DNA of 64,000 bases from Neoarius graeffei (taxonomy: Eukaryota; Chordata; Actinopteri; Siluriformes; Ariidae): assembly GCF_027579695.1 (NCBI RefSeq), contig NC_083577.1, positions 40,181,198-40,245,197 on the forward strand, in the 5' to 3' direction. A program made the translations under genes and the position numbers. The notes beneath the pieces were generated by a model. That model made no database searches. It was given only the letters and a program-made list of their open reading frames with translations, and had not been told where the DNA came from. Shown piece by piece: positions 1-35,167 of the stretch. Position 1 is the first letter of the stretch, and each line of letters starts with the position of its first letter.

Positions 1-161
1 AATTTTTCTCTTTAAATGATACATTTTCTCAGTTTAAACATTTGATATGTCATCTATGTTCTATTCTGAATAAAATATGGAATTTTGAAACTTCCACATC
101 ATTGCATTCCGTTTTTATTTACAATTTGTTCTTTGTCCCAACTTTTTTGGAATCGGGGTTG
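1..161 (+). mobile_element. Tc1-like element, 3' terminal inverted repeat, cut by window start
   Basis: Ends with ACTTTTTTGGAATCGGGGTTG followed by TA at 162-163. It matches the right end of the complete Tc1 element at 1049-2651 almost base for base. Only the terminal 161 bp are inside the window. Confidence 0.85.
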
Positions 162-163
162 TA

Positions 164-1046
164 CATTAATGGTCTTCTCTCTCACTGTGCACATTATTTT
201 GTAAAAAGAAAAAAAAAAGAAGAATGAAGTAAAAGGTGCTTTATTATACAGGGTATCCCATAAGTCCAGCATTGAAGGAGAAAATATAAATAAAACACAT
301 GCTTTTATTCTGAGAATTTTCCCAATATATTATCTTCTGCATCAATTTGTTTTAAGTAGAATTATGTAGATTCATTCTTCCTTGATCAGATGCATCATGA
401 TCTGTAAAAATGAATCCTGTGATGCTGGACCAATGGTCCTTGATCTGTGGGCCACCTGACAGCCAGTATATAACTCCCTGCTGTATCTGTGCAAATAAAA
501 TATATATTAAGCTTGTGTTTCTTTTCATGGTGTTCTTTGATCACGTCATAACATTTTCCTGTATGCAACCATATTCTCCTGTTGTGTTTCTTTGTAAAAA
601 TATTTCCTGTGATTGTGTGAGTGTTCGAGTGAAGGGAAGCTAACAGTTGTCCATTGTGACTAGCCCTAAAAATCTCCAGAAAGTACACAGCATTGGCCCT
701 TTGAAGTTCATCAGTTCTTAGCCTCTCCTTTGCTGCTTCTTTACCCCAACTCATGATATTTTTAAGAAAGTCAAAGGATATTGTGTGGCTGGCCTCATCT
801 CATGTTCAGTTCTCTGAATATGGCTCTCCACTACCCTGAGTGACTTGCATGCAGAAATTCTCCATGGCACCCTCTCCTCCTCGAGCTCCTAATTATCACA
901 GGTTACCTACAACAGACAAAGTTGTCATTAGCATTCCACACATTCTCTCCTAGTAGCCTGCATAGAGCAAAGTGTCTCTTACTCTTCACTTAGTAATTAC
1001 TCAGAATCTGTTAATTTTTCACCTTCAGTTTTAAAATGATCTTTTA
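164..1046. other. No recognised gene
   Basis: AT-rich sequence between two copies of the same Tc1 family. It contains a 119-codon minus-strand ORF (754-395) that I do not recognise and cannot support as a gene. Confidence 0.5.
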
Positions 1047-1048
1047 TA

Positions 1049-2651
1049 CAACCCCGATTCCAAAAAAGTTGGGACAAAGTATAAATTGTAAATAAAAACA
1101 GAATGCAATAATTTACAAATCTCAAAAACTGATATTGTATTCACAATAGAACATGGACAACATATCAAATGTTGAAAGTGAGACATTTTGAAATTTCATG
1201 CCAAATATTGGCTCATTTGAAATTTCATGACAGCAACACATCTCAAAAAAGTTGGGACATGGGCAATAAGGCTGGAAAAGTTAAAGGTACAAAAAAGGAA
1301 CAGCTGGAGGACCAAATTGCAACTCATTAGGTCAATTGGCAATAGGTCATTAACATGACTGGGTATAAAAAGAGCATCTTGGAGTGGCAGCGGCTCTCAG
1401 AAGTAAAGATGGGAAGAGGATCACCAATCCCCCTAATTCTGCACCGACAAATAGTGGAGCAATATCAGAAAGGAGTTTGACAGTGTAAAATTGCAAAGAG
1501 TTTGAACATATCATCATCTACAGTGCATAATATCGTCAAAAGATTCAGAGAATCTGGAAGAATCTCTGTGCGTAAGGGTCAAGGCCGGAAAACCATACCG
1601 GGTGCCCGTGATCTTCGGGCCCTTAGACGGCACTGCATCACATACAGGCATGCTTCTGTATTGGAAATCACAAAATGGGCTCAGGAATATTTCCAGAGAA
1701 CATTATCTGTGAACACAATTCACCGTGCCATCCGCCGTTGCCAGCTAAAACTCTATAGTTCAAAGAAGAAGCCGTATCTAAACATGATCCAGAAGCGCAG
1801 ACGTCTTCTCTGGGCCAAGGCTCATTTAAAATGGACTGTGGCAAAGTGGAAAACTGTTCTGTGGTCAGACGAATCAAAATTTGAAGTTCTTTATGGAAAT
1901 CAGGGACGCCGTGTCATTCGGACTAAAGAGGAGAAGGACGACCCAAGTTGTTATCAGCGCTCAGTTCAGAAGCCTGCATCTCTAATGGTATGGGGTTACA
2001 TTAGTGCGTGTGGCATGGGCAGCTTACACATCTGGAAAGACACCATCAATGCTGAAAGGTATATCCAGGTTCTAGAGCAACATATGCTCCCATCCAGACG
2101 ACGTCTCTTTCAGGGAAGACCTTGCATTTTCCAACATGACAATGCCAAACCACATACTGCATCAATTACAGCATCATGGCTGCGTAGAAGAAGGGTCCGG
2201 GTACTGAACTGGCCAGCCTGCAGTCCAGATCTTTCACCCATAGAAAACATTTGGCGCATCATAAAACGGAAGATATGACAAAAAAGACCTAAGACAGTTG
2301 AGCAACTAGAATCCTACATTAGACAAGAATGGGTTAACATTCCTATCCCTAAACTTGAGTAACTTGTCTCCTCAGTCCCCAGACGTTTACAGGCTGTTGT
2401 AAAGAGAAAAGGGGATGTCTCACAGTGGTAAACATGGCCTTGTCCCAACTTTTTTGAGATGTGTTGTTCTCATGAAATTTAAAATCACCTAATTTTTCTC
2501 TTTAAATGATACATTTTTTCAGTTTAAACATTTGATATGCCATCTATGTTCTATTCTGAATAAAATACGGAATTTTGAAACTTCCACATCATTGCATTCC
2601 ATTTTTATTTACAATTTGTTCTTTGTCCCAACTTTTTTGGAATCGGGGTTG
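1049..2651 (+). mobile_element. Tc1-like transposon with degraded transposase (family A)
   Basis: Terminal inverted repeats start CAACCCCGATTCCAAAAAAG and end with its complement. TA target duplications are at 1047-1048 and 2652-2653. The element is 1603 bp. The same family occurs at 1-161 and 10729-12333. Confidence 0.92.
1409..2431 (+). pseudogene. Tc1-like transposase pseudogene (family A)
   Basis: Starts ATGGGAAGAGG at 1409. In frame, TGA at 1478 (Arg codon in the intact copy), TGA at 2276 (Arg) and TAA at 2360 (Gln) break it; TAA at 2429 may be the natural stop. Both TGAs are CGA to TGA changes relative to the open copy at 10898-11971, the signature of CpG deamination. The DD34E catalytic positions remain readable: WSDES, QHDN and SPIENIW. 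Function would be cut-and-paste transposition; this copy cannot make full-length protein. Confidence 0.92.
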
Positions 2652-2653
2652 TA

Positions 2654-4241
2654 CACTTGTGTTCAAAATAATAGCAGTCCAACACGACTAACCAGATCAA
2701 TCACTGTTTTTGGTGGAAATTATATTACTACATGGCAAATAATTTACCAGTAGGTGTAGTAGAGTCATAGAAAACCAACAGACCCAACATTCATGATATG
2801 CATGCTCCTGAGTCTGTGTAATTGAATAATTAAGTGAAAGGGGCGTGTTCAAAATAATAGCAGTGTGGAGTTCAATTAGTGAGGTCATTCATTCTGTGAA
2901 AAAACAGATGTCAGTCAGGTGGCCCTAATTTAAGGATGAAGCCGGCACATGTTGTACATCCATTTCTCTCTGAAAACCTGAGAAACATGGGTCGTTCCAG
3001 ACATTGTTCAGAAGAACAGCGTGCTTTGATTAAAACGTTGATTGGAGAGGTAAAACGTATACTGTAAAGAAGTGCAGAAAATGATGGGCTGCTCAGCTAA
3101 AATGATCTCCAATGCTTTAAAATGGACAGCAAAACCAGAGAGACGTGGAAGAAAACAGAAGACTACCATTCAAATGGATCGAAGAATAGCCAGAATGGCA
3201 AAGACTCAGCCAATGATCAGCTCCAGGGTGATCAAAGACGGTCTGAAGTTACCTGTGAGTACTGTGACAATTAGAAGATGCCTGTGTGAAGTTAATCTAT
3301 CGGCAAGAAGCCCCCGCAAAGTTCCACTGTTAAAAAAAAAAAAAAAAGATGTGCTGAAGAGGATACAATTTGCCAAAGAACACATCGACTGGCCTAAAGA
3401 GAAATGGAAAAACATTTTGTGGACTGATGAAAGTAAAATTGTTCTTTTTGGTTCCAAGGGCCACAGACAGTTTTTCAGACCCCCAAACACTGAATTCAAG
3501 CCACAGTACACTCTGAAGACAGTGAAGCATGGTGGTGCAAGCATCATGATATGGGGATGCTTCTCTTACTATGGTGTTGAGCCCATTTATCGCATACCAG
3601 GGATCATGGATCAGTTTGCATATATCAAAATACTTGAGGAGGTCATGTTGCCTTATGCTGAAGAGGAAATGCCCTTGAAATGGGTGTTTCAACAAGACAA
3701 CGACCCCAAACACACCAGTAAGCAAGCAGCATCAGGGTTCAAGACCAACAAAATGAAAGTTATGGAGTGGCCAGCCCAATCCCCGGACCTTAATCCGATA
3801 GAAAACTTGTGCGGTGACATCAAAAATGCTGTTTCTGAGGCAAAACCAAGAAATGCAGATGAATTGTGGAATGTTGTCAAATCATCCTGGGCTGGAATAC
3901 CTGTTCACAGGTGCCAGAAGTTCTCAGAAACCGTGGTTATACAACTAAATATTAGTTTAGTGATTCACAGGAATACTAAATCCTTAAGATTTTTTCAGTT
4001 TATACAGTAAATATTTGGAGTTTGTAATGAAAAATGCAGACACTGCTATTTTTTTGAACAGCCCAATGTTCATTTCTCTTCATTTTCTGTAAAGTAATTA
4101 AAATATTCATACATTTTTCTTCATGTTTTGATGTAGAATATAATGTGCAGTGTTCCCAATGCATGGAAATAAAAACTATTATAAGGATTTTGAGCTTTAC
4201 TCACGTTTTTAAACACACTACTATTATTTTGAACACAACTG
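2654..4241 (+). mobile_element. Tc1-like transposon (family B), abutting family A element
   Basis: Left end CACTTGTGTTCAAAATAATA, right end complementary (TATTATTTTGAACACAACTG), TA at 2652-2653 and 4242-4243. It starts right after the TA that closes the preceding element, so the two share one TA. Confidence 0.9.
2987..4010 (+). pseudogene. Tc1-like transposase pseudogene (family B)
   Basis: The ATG at 2987 reads 26 codons (MGRSRHCSEEQ...) to TAA at 3065. The rest of the transposase continues in another frame from about 3072, so there is at least one frameshift. The DD34E triad is present: [15 protein letters not shown] and SPDLNPIEN with 34 residues between the second D and the E. The usual LWG after the E is LCG. 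A homopolymer A run near 3330-3345 encodes five lysines and may be a second indel point. The C-terminus diverges after about 3920. Confidence 0.88.
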
Positions 4242-4298
4242 TATAGTCAAATATAGTTTCTATAGGCATTTATATAAATATCAACACGTGCCCTTACC

Positions 4299-28235
<23,937 letters not shown>

Positions 28236-28509
28236 CTGGCCCAGAAAAAAGGAGTCAAGCCTGTGGATTGACCTTTCTCCATACTACAGCACAAGTTGCA
28301 CAATGGATAGTCCAAAGGAAAATAATCCAAACATATCTCAGCTCATCTTTCTGTAATTTGCATCAACAATCACGCAGTGCTGAATTGTGTTGAACTCATA
28401 TAGTGAAATTTCTTCCAGGAATGAAGATTTGAAAATGTGTCTTCAGGTGGTGTCTGGCTGCAGGTGCATCGGAATTCTGCTTTAGTTAGGAATCAGTTTG
28501 TCATGATCC
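28236..28509 (-). promoter_or_regulatory. Probable 5'UTR of ankrd50l with upstream ORFs
   Basis: If the acceptor at 28511-28510 (preceded by TTTTATTCTTTTAACAG) is used, these 274 nt are 5'UTR of the exon with the start codon. They contain several ATGs, all followed by early in-frame stops. The last opens at 28282, has 16 codons, and its TGA overlaps the main ATG as ATGA. This could limit initiation at the main start. The exon extent is inferred; the sequence could instead be intronic if the CAG just before the ATG is the acceptor. Confidence 0.5.
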
Positions 28510-29084
28510 CTGTTAAAAGAATAAAAGCAGACAAATAACAAAAACTAATAAATCTTGATGCCTTTTTATAGTAGCCTGCCTCTTTCATTTTAGACTACTA
28601 CAGTCGTCTCCATTTCTCAAATGAATTAAAAGTTTCACATTCTATAGATGAATCAAAGTAATGTCTCACTCCAAGCTAAAACCTAAACATGTTTAATAAG
28701 AAAGCATAATCTTGATCTAGTCATCATCAGTTAAGCTGACTTGAACAGATATGAACAAAGAATTTAAAAAAAAATGAAAGTACAAGCTCTTACTCAGATC
28801 TCCGATAGTGATCTATGCATCCGTTTTCCCTTCCTTTTTAACGTGCTCCTAGCAGCTTCCAATTTCTTTTTTTTTTCCAAAAAAAAATCTTTTTCACAGA
28901 TTTCCGCCAGGTCAGTCTCCTTCTTTCCTCCAAACAGGTCTCTGGGATAATGCTGACAGGACTGGATTCTTCTCCTTCTTTCACACCCTCTCTCTGCTTC
29001 ACAGCTGCTCACCAGTTTTTCTTGTTCTCCTTTATCTCCTCCCCTTCAGTTCCTAGCATGTCAGGGCATGAAGAAGCATGGGCA

Positions 29085-29132
<48 letters not shown>

Positions 29133-29387
29133 TTATAGGGCACTTATTTGGGGATCAAAGTTTCTTCAGATAGGCATGCCATAGCTTCCACCTTTCCCTT
29201 TTTCTCCTGATTGCATCAGAAGCGGAAATGAGGAAGGCCTGTAGATCTTTGCTCTAAATATAAGTCACATGTGTACAATTCACCAGAAGCCATAAAACAG
29301 AAAGGTGTTTGTACTGAACGAAGTAGATTCCTTGTTCCAGCTACTGAAAGCCTGCTGTCACACTCAAACACTGGCTACTATAGATTG
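28510..29387. other. 5' flank/intron of ankrd50l
   Basis: No coding sequence recognised. Contains a (GA)n tract at 29088-29130. Confidence 0.5.
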
Positions 29388-30051
29388 TATAGTAAGCCTA
29401 ATGGTTAGAGAAGCAGCTTTGGGACCAAACGGTCGCCGGTTCGATTCCCTGGTCCAGCCGGAATGGCTGAAGTGCCATTCTCATCTCATTATCTGTAGCC
29501 GCTTTATCCTGTTCTACAGGGTCGCAGGCAAGCTGGAGCCTATCCCAGCTGACTACAGGCAAACGGCGGGGTACACCCTGGACAAGTCGCCAGGTCATCA
29601 CAGGACTGACACATAGACACAGACAACTGTTCACACTCACATTCACACCTACGGTCAATTTAGAGTCACCAGTTAACCTAACCTGCATGTCTTTGGACTG
29701 TGGGGGAAACCGGAGCACCCGGAGGAAACCCACGCGGACACGGGGAGAACATGCAAACTCCACACAGAAAGGCCCTCGCCGGCCCCGGGGCTCGAACCCG
29801 GACCTTCTTGCTGTGAGGCGACAGCGCTAACCACTACACCACCATGCCGCTGGCTGAAGTGCCATTGAGGAATCAAATCAAAGTCCTTCCCACGCCATGT
29901 GGCGCATAGGGTGGCACCGATCTCTGTTTCCATAGCCCTCGGCCTCTCGCCTATCACACAGCTAGGGTTACAAGAAGGTACCTAAACCCTAGCTGCTCTC
30001 CAGGCTGCTCTGGATAAGAGCGTCTGCTAAATACCTGTAATGTAATGTATT
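29388..30051 (+). repeat. tRNA-derived SINE (second family) with nested family V SINE
   Basis: Head TAATGGTTAGAGAAGCAG (A-box-like) and GGTTCGATTCC (B-box); tail GGATAAGAGCGTCTGCTAAATA then (ATGTA)-type repeats. A reverse SINE sits inside at 29480-29850. Confidence 0.8.
29480..29850 (-). repeat. Family V SINE nested in another SINE
   Basis: 371 bp, flanked by a 16-bp exact target duplication TGGCTGAAGTGCCATT (29464-29479, 29851-29866). Reverse-oriented head with GCTCGAACCCGG (B-box). Confidence 0.92.
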
Positions 30052-30499
30052 TCAGATGCTTATTTACTCAAATGCTGCTCATTTACAAATAATAATGGAT
30101 ACAGTACTCAAGAACTACATGAAACATAACTTAACAACCTGCTCACTGGCAACACAGGAAATGGCAGACATATAAAATGTAAAGGCGCACTTCCGGGATC
30201 CAGACGCACCTATCTGCAACACCTGCACGCGCCTTGTAACCACGCCCACATTTAAACGCCATTTCCTGTCAAGATCTGCACATGGAGGCTACAGTATTTA
30301 CATTTCGCTTCCCCTGCCCTTCTCTTCACAAATAAAGAAAATCAACACACGGATACAAATAGGATAAACTTACAGACACCCCAGTGATACATATTTTAAC
30401 TCGTTTAACGACTGAACTGCGAAAATAAACTTCAGGGCTGGATCAAAACTTGTGCAGTTTTAAATGAGGTGAAGGACGCTGAGAGTGCAGAGCTGAGCA
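30052..30499. other. Upstream region, nothing recognised
   Basis: Lies between the SINE and the CpG-rich tract; no coding sequence seen. Confidence 0.45.
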
Positions 30500-30920
30500 G
30501 CCCTGGCTGATCCACACACACACACTGCACAAGTCAGTCGGATCCACGCGACCGCGGCTGCTTGAAATCATTCATCAACATGAAAACGTTCGATCGTGAC
30601 GCTTTGTGAATGAAACACGGTACCGTCATCACTGTGCGCCGCGAGGACTCGCTGGCGGTCTCCGGTCTCGCCTGGGTTTCGGTCCGTGTCCTGTTCTGCT
30701 TCTGCCAGTCCCAGGATTGTTGTGTGCATGTTTAACTCCAGCAGCTTATTTTCCGCAGCAGGTCAAAGCGCATTATGAACCTGTAAATCCGTCCTCCAAA
30801 GTTTCCCACGCGTTCATCACACCACCGACACTCGAGCTTCCGCGTGCAGTCACGGCATCCAACGACAGACGGACCGTGACCGCTCCCACCTCTCCAGCGC
30901 CCGACATCACATCACATCAC
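30500..30920 (-). promoter_or_regulatory. CpG-rich tract, candidate promoter/first exon region of ankrd50l
   Basis: CpG dinucleotides are dense here (for example CGCGACCGCGG near 30548 and GTGCGCCGCGAGG near 30636) in an otherwise AT-rich, CpG-poor window. It lies 2.3 kb upstream of the start codon of the minus-strand gene, as expected for a promoter with a non-coding first exon. I did not identify a TATA box or the first-exon donor. Confidence 0.5.
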
Positions 30921-30933
30921 ATCACATCCCATC

Positions 30934-31682
30934 TACACTCAGCAGGCTCGTGCTCCATCGACTAAGTTTGATTTCTCAAACCGATTCTTCCATTATTTTT
31001 GGAGCTGCTCGTTCTCACAACATCTCAAATGACTAAACCTCCAGGAATAAACAGACCCTATTTTCTATCAATATCCCAATAACAGAGTTTTCCAGGGGGC
31101 TGCAAAAGTAGGTATACAGTAATCTCATCTCATCTCATTATCTGTAGCCGCTTTATCCTTCTACAGGGTCGCAGGCAAGCTGGAGCCTATCCCAGCTGAC
31201 TACGGGCGAAAGGCGGGGTACACCCTGGACAAGTCGCCAGGTCATCACAGGGCCGACACATAGACACAGACAACCATTCACATTCACACCTACGGTCAAT
31301 TTAGAGTCACCAGTTAACCTAACCTGCATGTCTTTGGACTGTGGGGGAAACCGGAGCACCCGGAGGAAACCCACGCGGACACAGGGAGAACATGCAAACT
31401 CCACACAGAAAGGCCCCCGTCAGCCAATCCCATCCAATCCCATCTACATTCCATACTCAGCAGGCTCGTGCTCCATCAACTAAGTTTGATTTCTCAAACC
31501 GATTCTTCCATTATTTTTGGAGCTGCTCGTTCCCAAAACATCTCAAATGACTAAACCTCCAGGAATAAGCAGACCCTATTTTCTATCAATATCCCAATAA
31601 CAGAGTTTTCCATTCAGCCACTGCACTAATTGTGCACCTACAGGACGGTATACAGGGGCTGCAAAAGTAGTTATACAGTAAT
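30934..31682. repeat. Direct segmental duplication next to the CpG tract
   Basis: The block CTCAGCAGGCTCGTGCTCCA...ACAGAGTTTTCCA occurs at 30938-31092 and again at 31457-31610, nearly identical. Both copies continue into a GGGGCTGCAAAAGTAG motif, but the second retains about 42 extra bases before it. A SINE lies between the copies. Confidence 0.85.
31124..31425 (-). repeat. Family V SINE between the duplicated blocks, head truncated
   Basis: Starts CTCATCTCATCTCATTATCTGTAGCC (reverse 3' end) and stops in the core after GAAAGGCCCCCGTCAGCC, so the tRNA-like head is missing. Confidence 0.85.
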
Positions 31683-32534
31683 TAAAAACAAAACGTTCGC
31701 ACAAAATGTTATTTTATTGATTGTCAATAATAACATCCATCCATTATCTGTAATTGCTTATCCTGTCCTACAGGGTTGTAGGCAAGCTGGACCCTATCCC
31801 AGCTAACTATGGGCGAGAGGCGGGGTACACCCTGGACAAGTCACCAGGTTATTGCAGGGCTGACACATAGACACAGACAACCATTCACACTCATGGTCAA
31901 TTTAGAACCACCATTTAACCTAACCTGCATGCCTTTGGACTGTAGGGAGAAACTGGAGCACCCGGAGGAAACCCACGCAGACACCGGGAGAACATGCAAA
32001 CTCCACACAGAAAGGCCCTCGCCAGCCGCTGGGCTCAAACCCGGACCTTCTTGCTGTGAGGCGACAGTGCTAACCGCTACACCATCGTGCCACCCAATAA
32101 TAACATATCGATAATAAACATATTAATCCCTCAAATGTTCAAACTGTTTGCCCCCGGCATTCACACATTCCACTAGTCAAGTGTGGACACCCATGCGCAC
32201 ACTGGCACAAAGGTGTTTATCAGCATCAATTTCCTAGCAAGTCTCCCGTATGAACTGAATCACGGCATCAACAGAACGTGGCTTGCGTGCGAAATCCCTA
32301 TCTTTTACACATCCCCAGAAAAAGAAGTCCATAGGGGTGAGATCCGGCAAACGTGGTGTCCAGTCAACGGCTCCCCGACGTCCAATCCACCTGTTGGGAA
32401 ATTATTTGTCAAGTAATGCACACACATTGAGTCTGAAGTGCAGTGGCGCCCCATCCTGCTGAAAGTAGAAGTCGTCCTGATGATGTTGTTCGCGTATTAT
32501 CCTTACTGTATGCCTATTTTTGCAGCCCCCTGTA
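31651..32534 (-). mobile_element. Mariner-like DNA transposon relic with nested SINE
   Basis: Inverted ends TATACAGGGGCTGCAAAA and TTTTTGCAGCCCCCTGTATA. On the minus strand a transposase remnant reads NRWIGRRGAVDWTPRLPDL then TPMDFFFWG and VKDRDFARKPRSVDAV: the third catalytic residue is D, as in DD34D mariners. Stops interrupt it, and a SINE sits at 31737-32094. Confidence 0.78.
31737..32094 (-). repeat. Family V SINE nested in the mariner-like relic
   Basis: 358 bp, 12-bp target duplication CAATAATAACAT at 31725-31736 and 32095-32106. Confidence 0.92.
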
Positions 32535-32767
32535 TAGGCTACACTCACCAGGCACTGACTTCAATTAATAGAAGCACTCCTCATTCATACAGCTTTCCAA
32601 CCAGCCAATCATGTGACAGCAGGACAATGCATAAAATAATGCAAATTCATTGGAACATTAGAAAAATATGACCTGATCTGCACCTGTCCAGCTTGGTGAG
32701 CCTGTGCCCACTGTAGCCTCAGATTTCTGTTCTTGGCTGACAGACTGATGTCGTCTTCTACTGTTGG

Positions 32768-33992
32768 CAGAGGTGGACAAAGTACCCAACTTCATTACTT
32801 ACCGTATGTCAAAGTGTAGATCCCACTGGTCAAATTTTACTCCGATACAAGTGAAAGTTGTACAGTCAAATTTTTACTTAAGTTAAAGTACTGAAGTATT
32901 TGCTTTTAAAAATACTTAAGTATTAAAAGTACATTTTCTGTCAATGTATCATTGTATTATTGCCACAACTCTTACAAAACCTAATGCTGTTACCAAAGAC
33001 AGAAATGTGAATTCACAAAATGAACGCATGCTGTGCCATCATGGTGGTTTAACATTAAGCTAGCTAGTCAGTGAAATTCCACCTGGCATGCGAGCAAACT
33101 CTTTTCAAACTTGAAATCATATTGGGTAGCTAATGCTGCTAGAAAAGAAAGATTTCTACATTCTGTTTATTTGGCAAGATTATGCTAAAACATTTCTGAA
33201 AGGACTTCAGATAAGTTAACGTTATTCATGTTAGCGTAACTCCATTTTTACATGCTAACTAACAGTGTCCAAGTTAACTGGCTATGTGTTAACGTTAGCT
33301 GTGGACAAGGCTACGGCAACTTGGCGGGCAAATCCATAGAAAGTTATTTGACGAACCAGACTGCACCGCTATTGCAACGTTATGGCTAGCTCTAAAAGCA
33401 CAGACAACTTCGTTGGAAGCGTTCTCTTGGAATAAAACATTTACATACCTCAAGATGCTTCTGCAGGTTGGATGGCAAGTTTTTGTAGGCTGTGATGTGG
33501 TTCGTTTTCGGCAAACAATGCAAACATTTAAAACGAAACAAATCTTTATTCCTTTCAGAAAACTGAACCATGGGTTCTAGGTATGGCCATGGGTGTGTGT
33601 GCATTCTCCAGAAGAACCGCCTCGTTCCATTCTGCCATCAACTGATCGTGTTAAATAACGCTGCTGAGAAATCATTGAACTTGATTTTATCCAGTCTATG
33701 GACGTGAAGTGATTACCGATAGGCTGTCTCAGTGTCATCTGTGAAAAAAAAAATCATGTTTTAGAAAAGAAAAGAAAAAAAACCATCCACTTTCAAAGCC
33801 ATTTCATAGTAACAAGTGACGAGGACCTTGACAGAAATGTAGTGGAGTGAAAAGTACGATATTTGCCTTTCAAATGTAGTGAAGTTAAAGTCACAAGTTT
33901 CCAAAAAAAATACTCAAGTAAAGTACAGATACTCAAAAAGTGTACTTAAGTACAGTACTCAAGTAAATTTACTTTGCTACTGTCCACCTCTG
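32768..33992. mobile_element. hAT element with CAGAGGTGG termini
   Basis: CAGAGGTGGACAAAGTA...CTGTCCACCTCTG ends; 8-bp target ACTGTTGG/GCTGTTGT (two mismatches). 1225 bp, non-autonomous, with a BED-finger fragment on the minus strand. Confidence 0.88.
33392..33604 (-). pseudogene. BED zinc-finger fragment inside the hAT
   Basis: 70 codons including FKCLHCLPKTNHITAY and NLQKHLEVC. C-x2-C and a later histidine fit a BED finger from the N-terminus of a hAT transposase. The catalytic part is absent. Confidence 0.65.
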
Positions 33993-34240
33993 GCTGTTGT
34001 AGAACATCTGCGTCAGTTTTGATGTGTTCAGCATTCTGAGATACTTTCCAGATCACCAAGGCTGTAAGAGTGGTTATTTGAGTTACTGTAGACTTCCTGT
34101 TAACTCAGACTAGTCTGTCAGTTCTCCTCTGATCTCTCTCATCAACATGCATACTGTTTAGATCCTTGACAAAATACAGTAGATGCTTGTCTAGAAATGA
34201 TTGTGCTTTGACATTTGATTGACATCTTGAGCAGTCAGGA

Positions 34241-35049
34241 TGCTTCTGGTACACAGAATTCATTCATCCATCAACAAAAAAACAGGGATCATAAACATTT
34301 GTTTTTCTTCACACTTTTATTAATGCCTGCCCTTTTTGCTTTGAGATAATACAAATGTCATGTTGACTAGTGAGTGCAAAATATCAATTGTATTTTTTAA
34401 ATGTTTATTTCTTAAGTAAAAAAAAAACCCAATGTTTAGTGGTTTATAAGATTTGTTTCACCGTGACAGTGGGACAGCAGGACTAGGATAGCAAAGGGCT
34501 TTAAGATGCACGTAAGAATAATAAATTGAACAGATAATTCTGGAAGTGTGTGTGTGTGTGTGTCTGTGTGTCTGTGTGCGTGCATGCATTTCTTTTTTTT
34601 TTTTACAGTCCATTGCAACTTCAACATATTGTTGTGACTTGATTAGTGTAATCTGACCTCAGACATGACTCTATTGTGTTTTCTTCAAGGAATAATGCAT
34701 TTCAGTAGATTTTGACCAGCGGCAATGTTAGGAACGGTGTATATGGAAAGGTGTATGTATATTGGTGTGAAATCATCAGGGAGATACAGTATGAGTGGGG
34801 TTGGGGGTGATAGGTGCCTCAGTTTAGTACTGATTAAAAGCAGTGCAATGCATCTGAAAGAAAAAAATATTACATTTGGGCAAACAGAAAGCCTGGAAAG
34901 TAGTGAGAGACTTCAAAACAGGCAAGAGGTGCTTTTCTTGGACAAGTAAGACAAATATAGGTGACAGCGATGTACTGTAGTTTATGTCTTTCATCATTTT
35001 TTTCAATACTTTGGTCAGAGTTGTTTTAAATGTGCTTTCTAATAAAACT

Positions 35050-35090
<41 letters not shown>

Positions 35091-35157
35091 GTATAAGAAA
35101 GTTTTACTTCAAACCATACACTGATTTTGCTTATTGGTGGTAAATTGGGGTGGCATT
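34241..35157. other. No gene recognised
   Basis: AT-rich; (GT)n near 34547 and (AACT)n at 35048-35090. Confidence 0.5.
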
Positions 35158-35167
35158 AACTAAAGCT

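Larger units (their letters stand above)
32580..34240 (-). mobile_element. Rearranged Tc1-like (family C) remnant split by a hAT
   Basis: Degenerate sequence similar to the family at 18186-21180 (GGTGAGCCTGTGCCCACTGTAGCC and TTCTGAGATACTTTCCAGATCACC), in reverse orientation. A short piece at about 32590-32640 resembles the family's 5' end in the opposite orientation. Interrupted by 32768-33992. Confidence 0.6.

Noticed and set aside
395-754. 119-codon minus-strand ORF
   Set aside because: No recognisable domain or start context; sits in AT-rich sequence between transposons. Length alone is not evidence.
29388-29460. tRNA gene
   Set aside because: A- and B-box-like text belongs to a SINE head with a SINE body and tail, and the cloverleaf is not complete.
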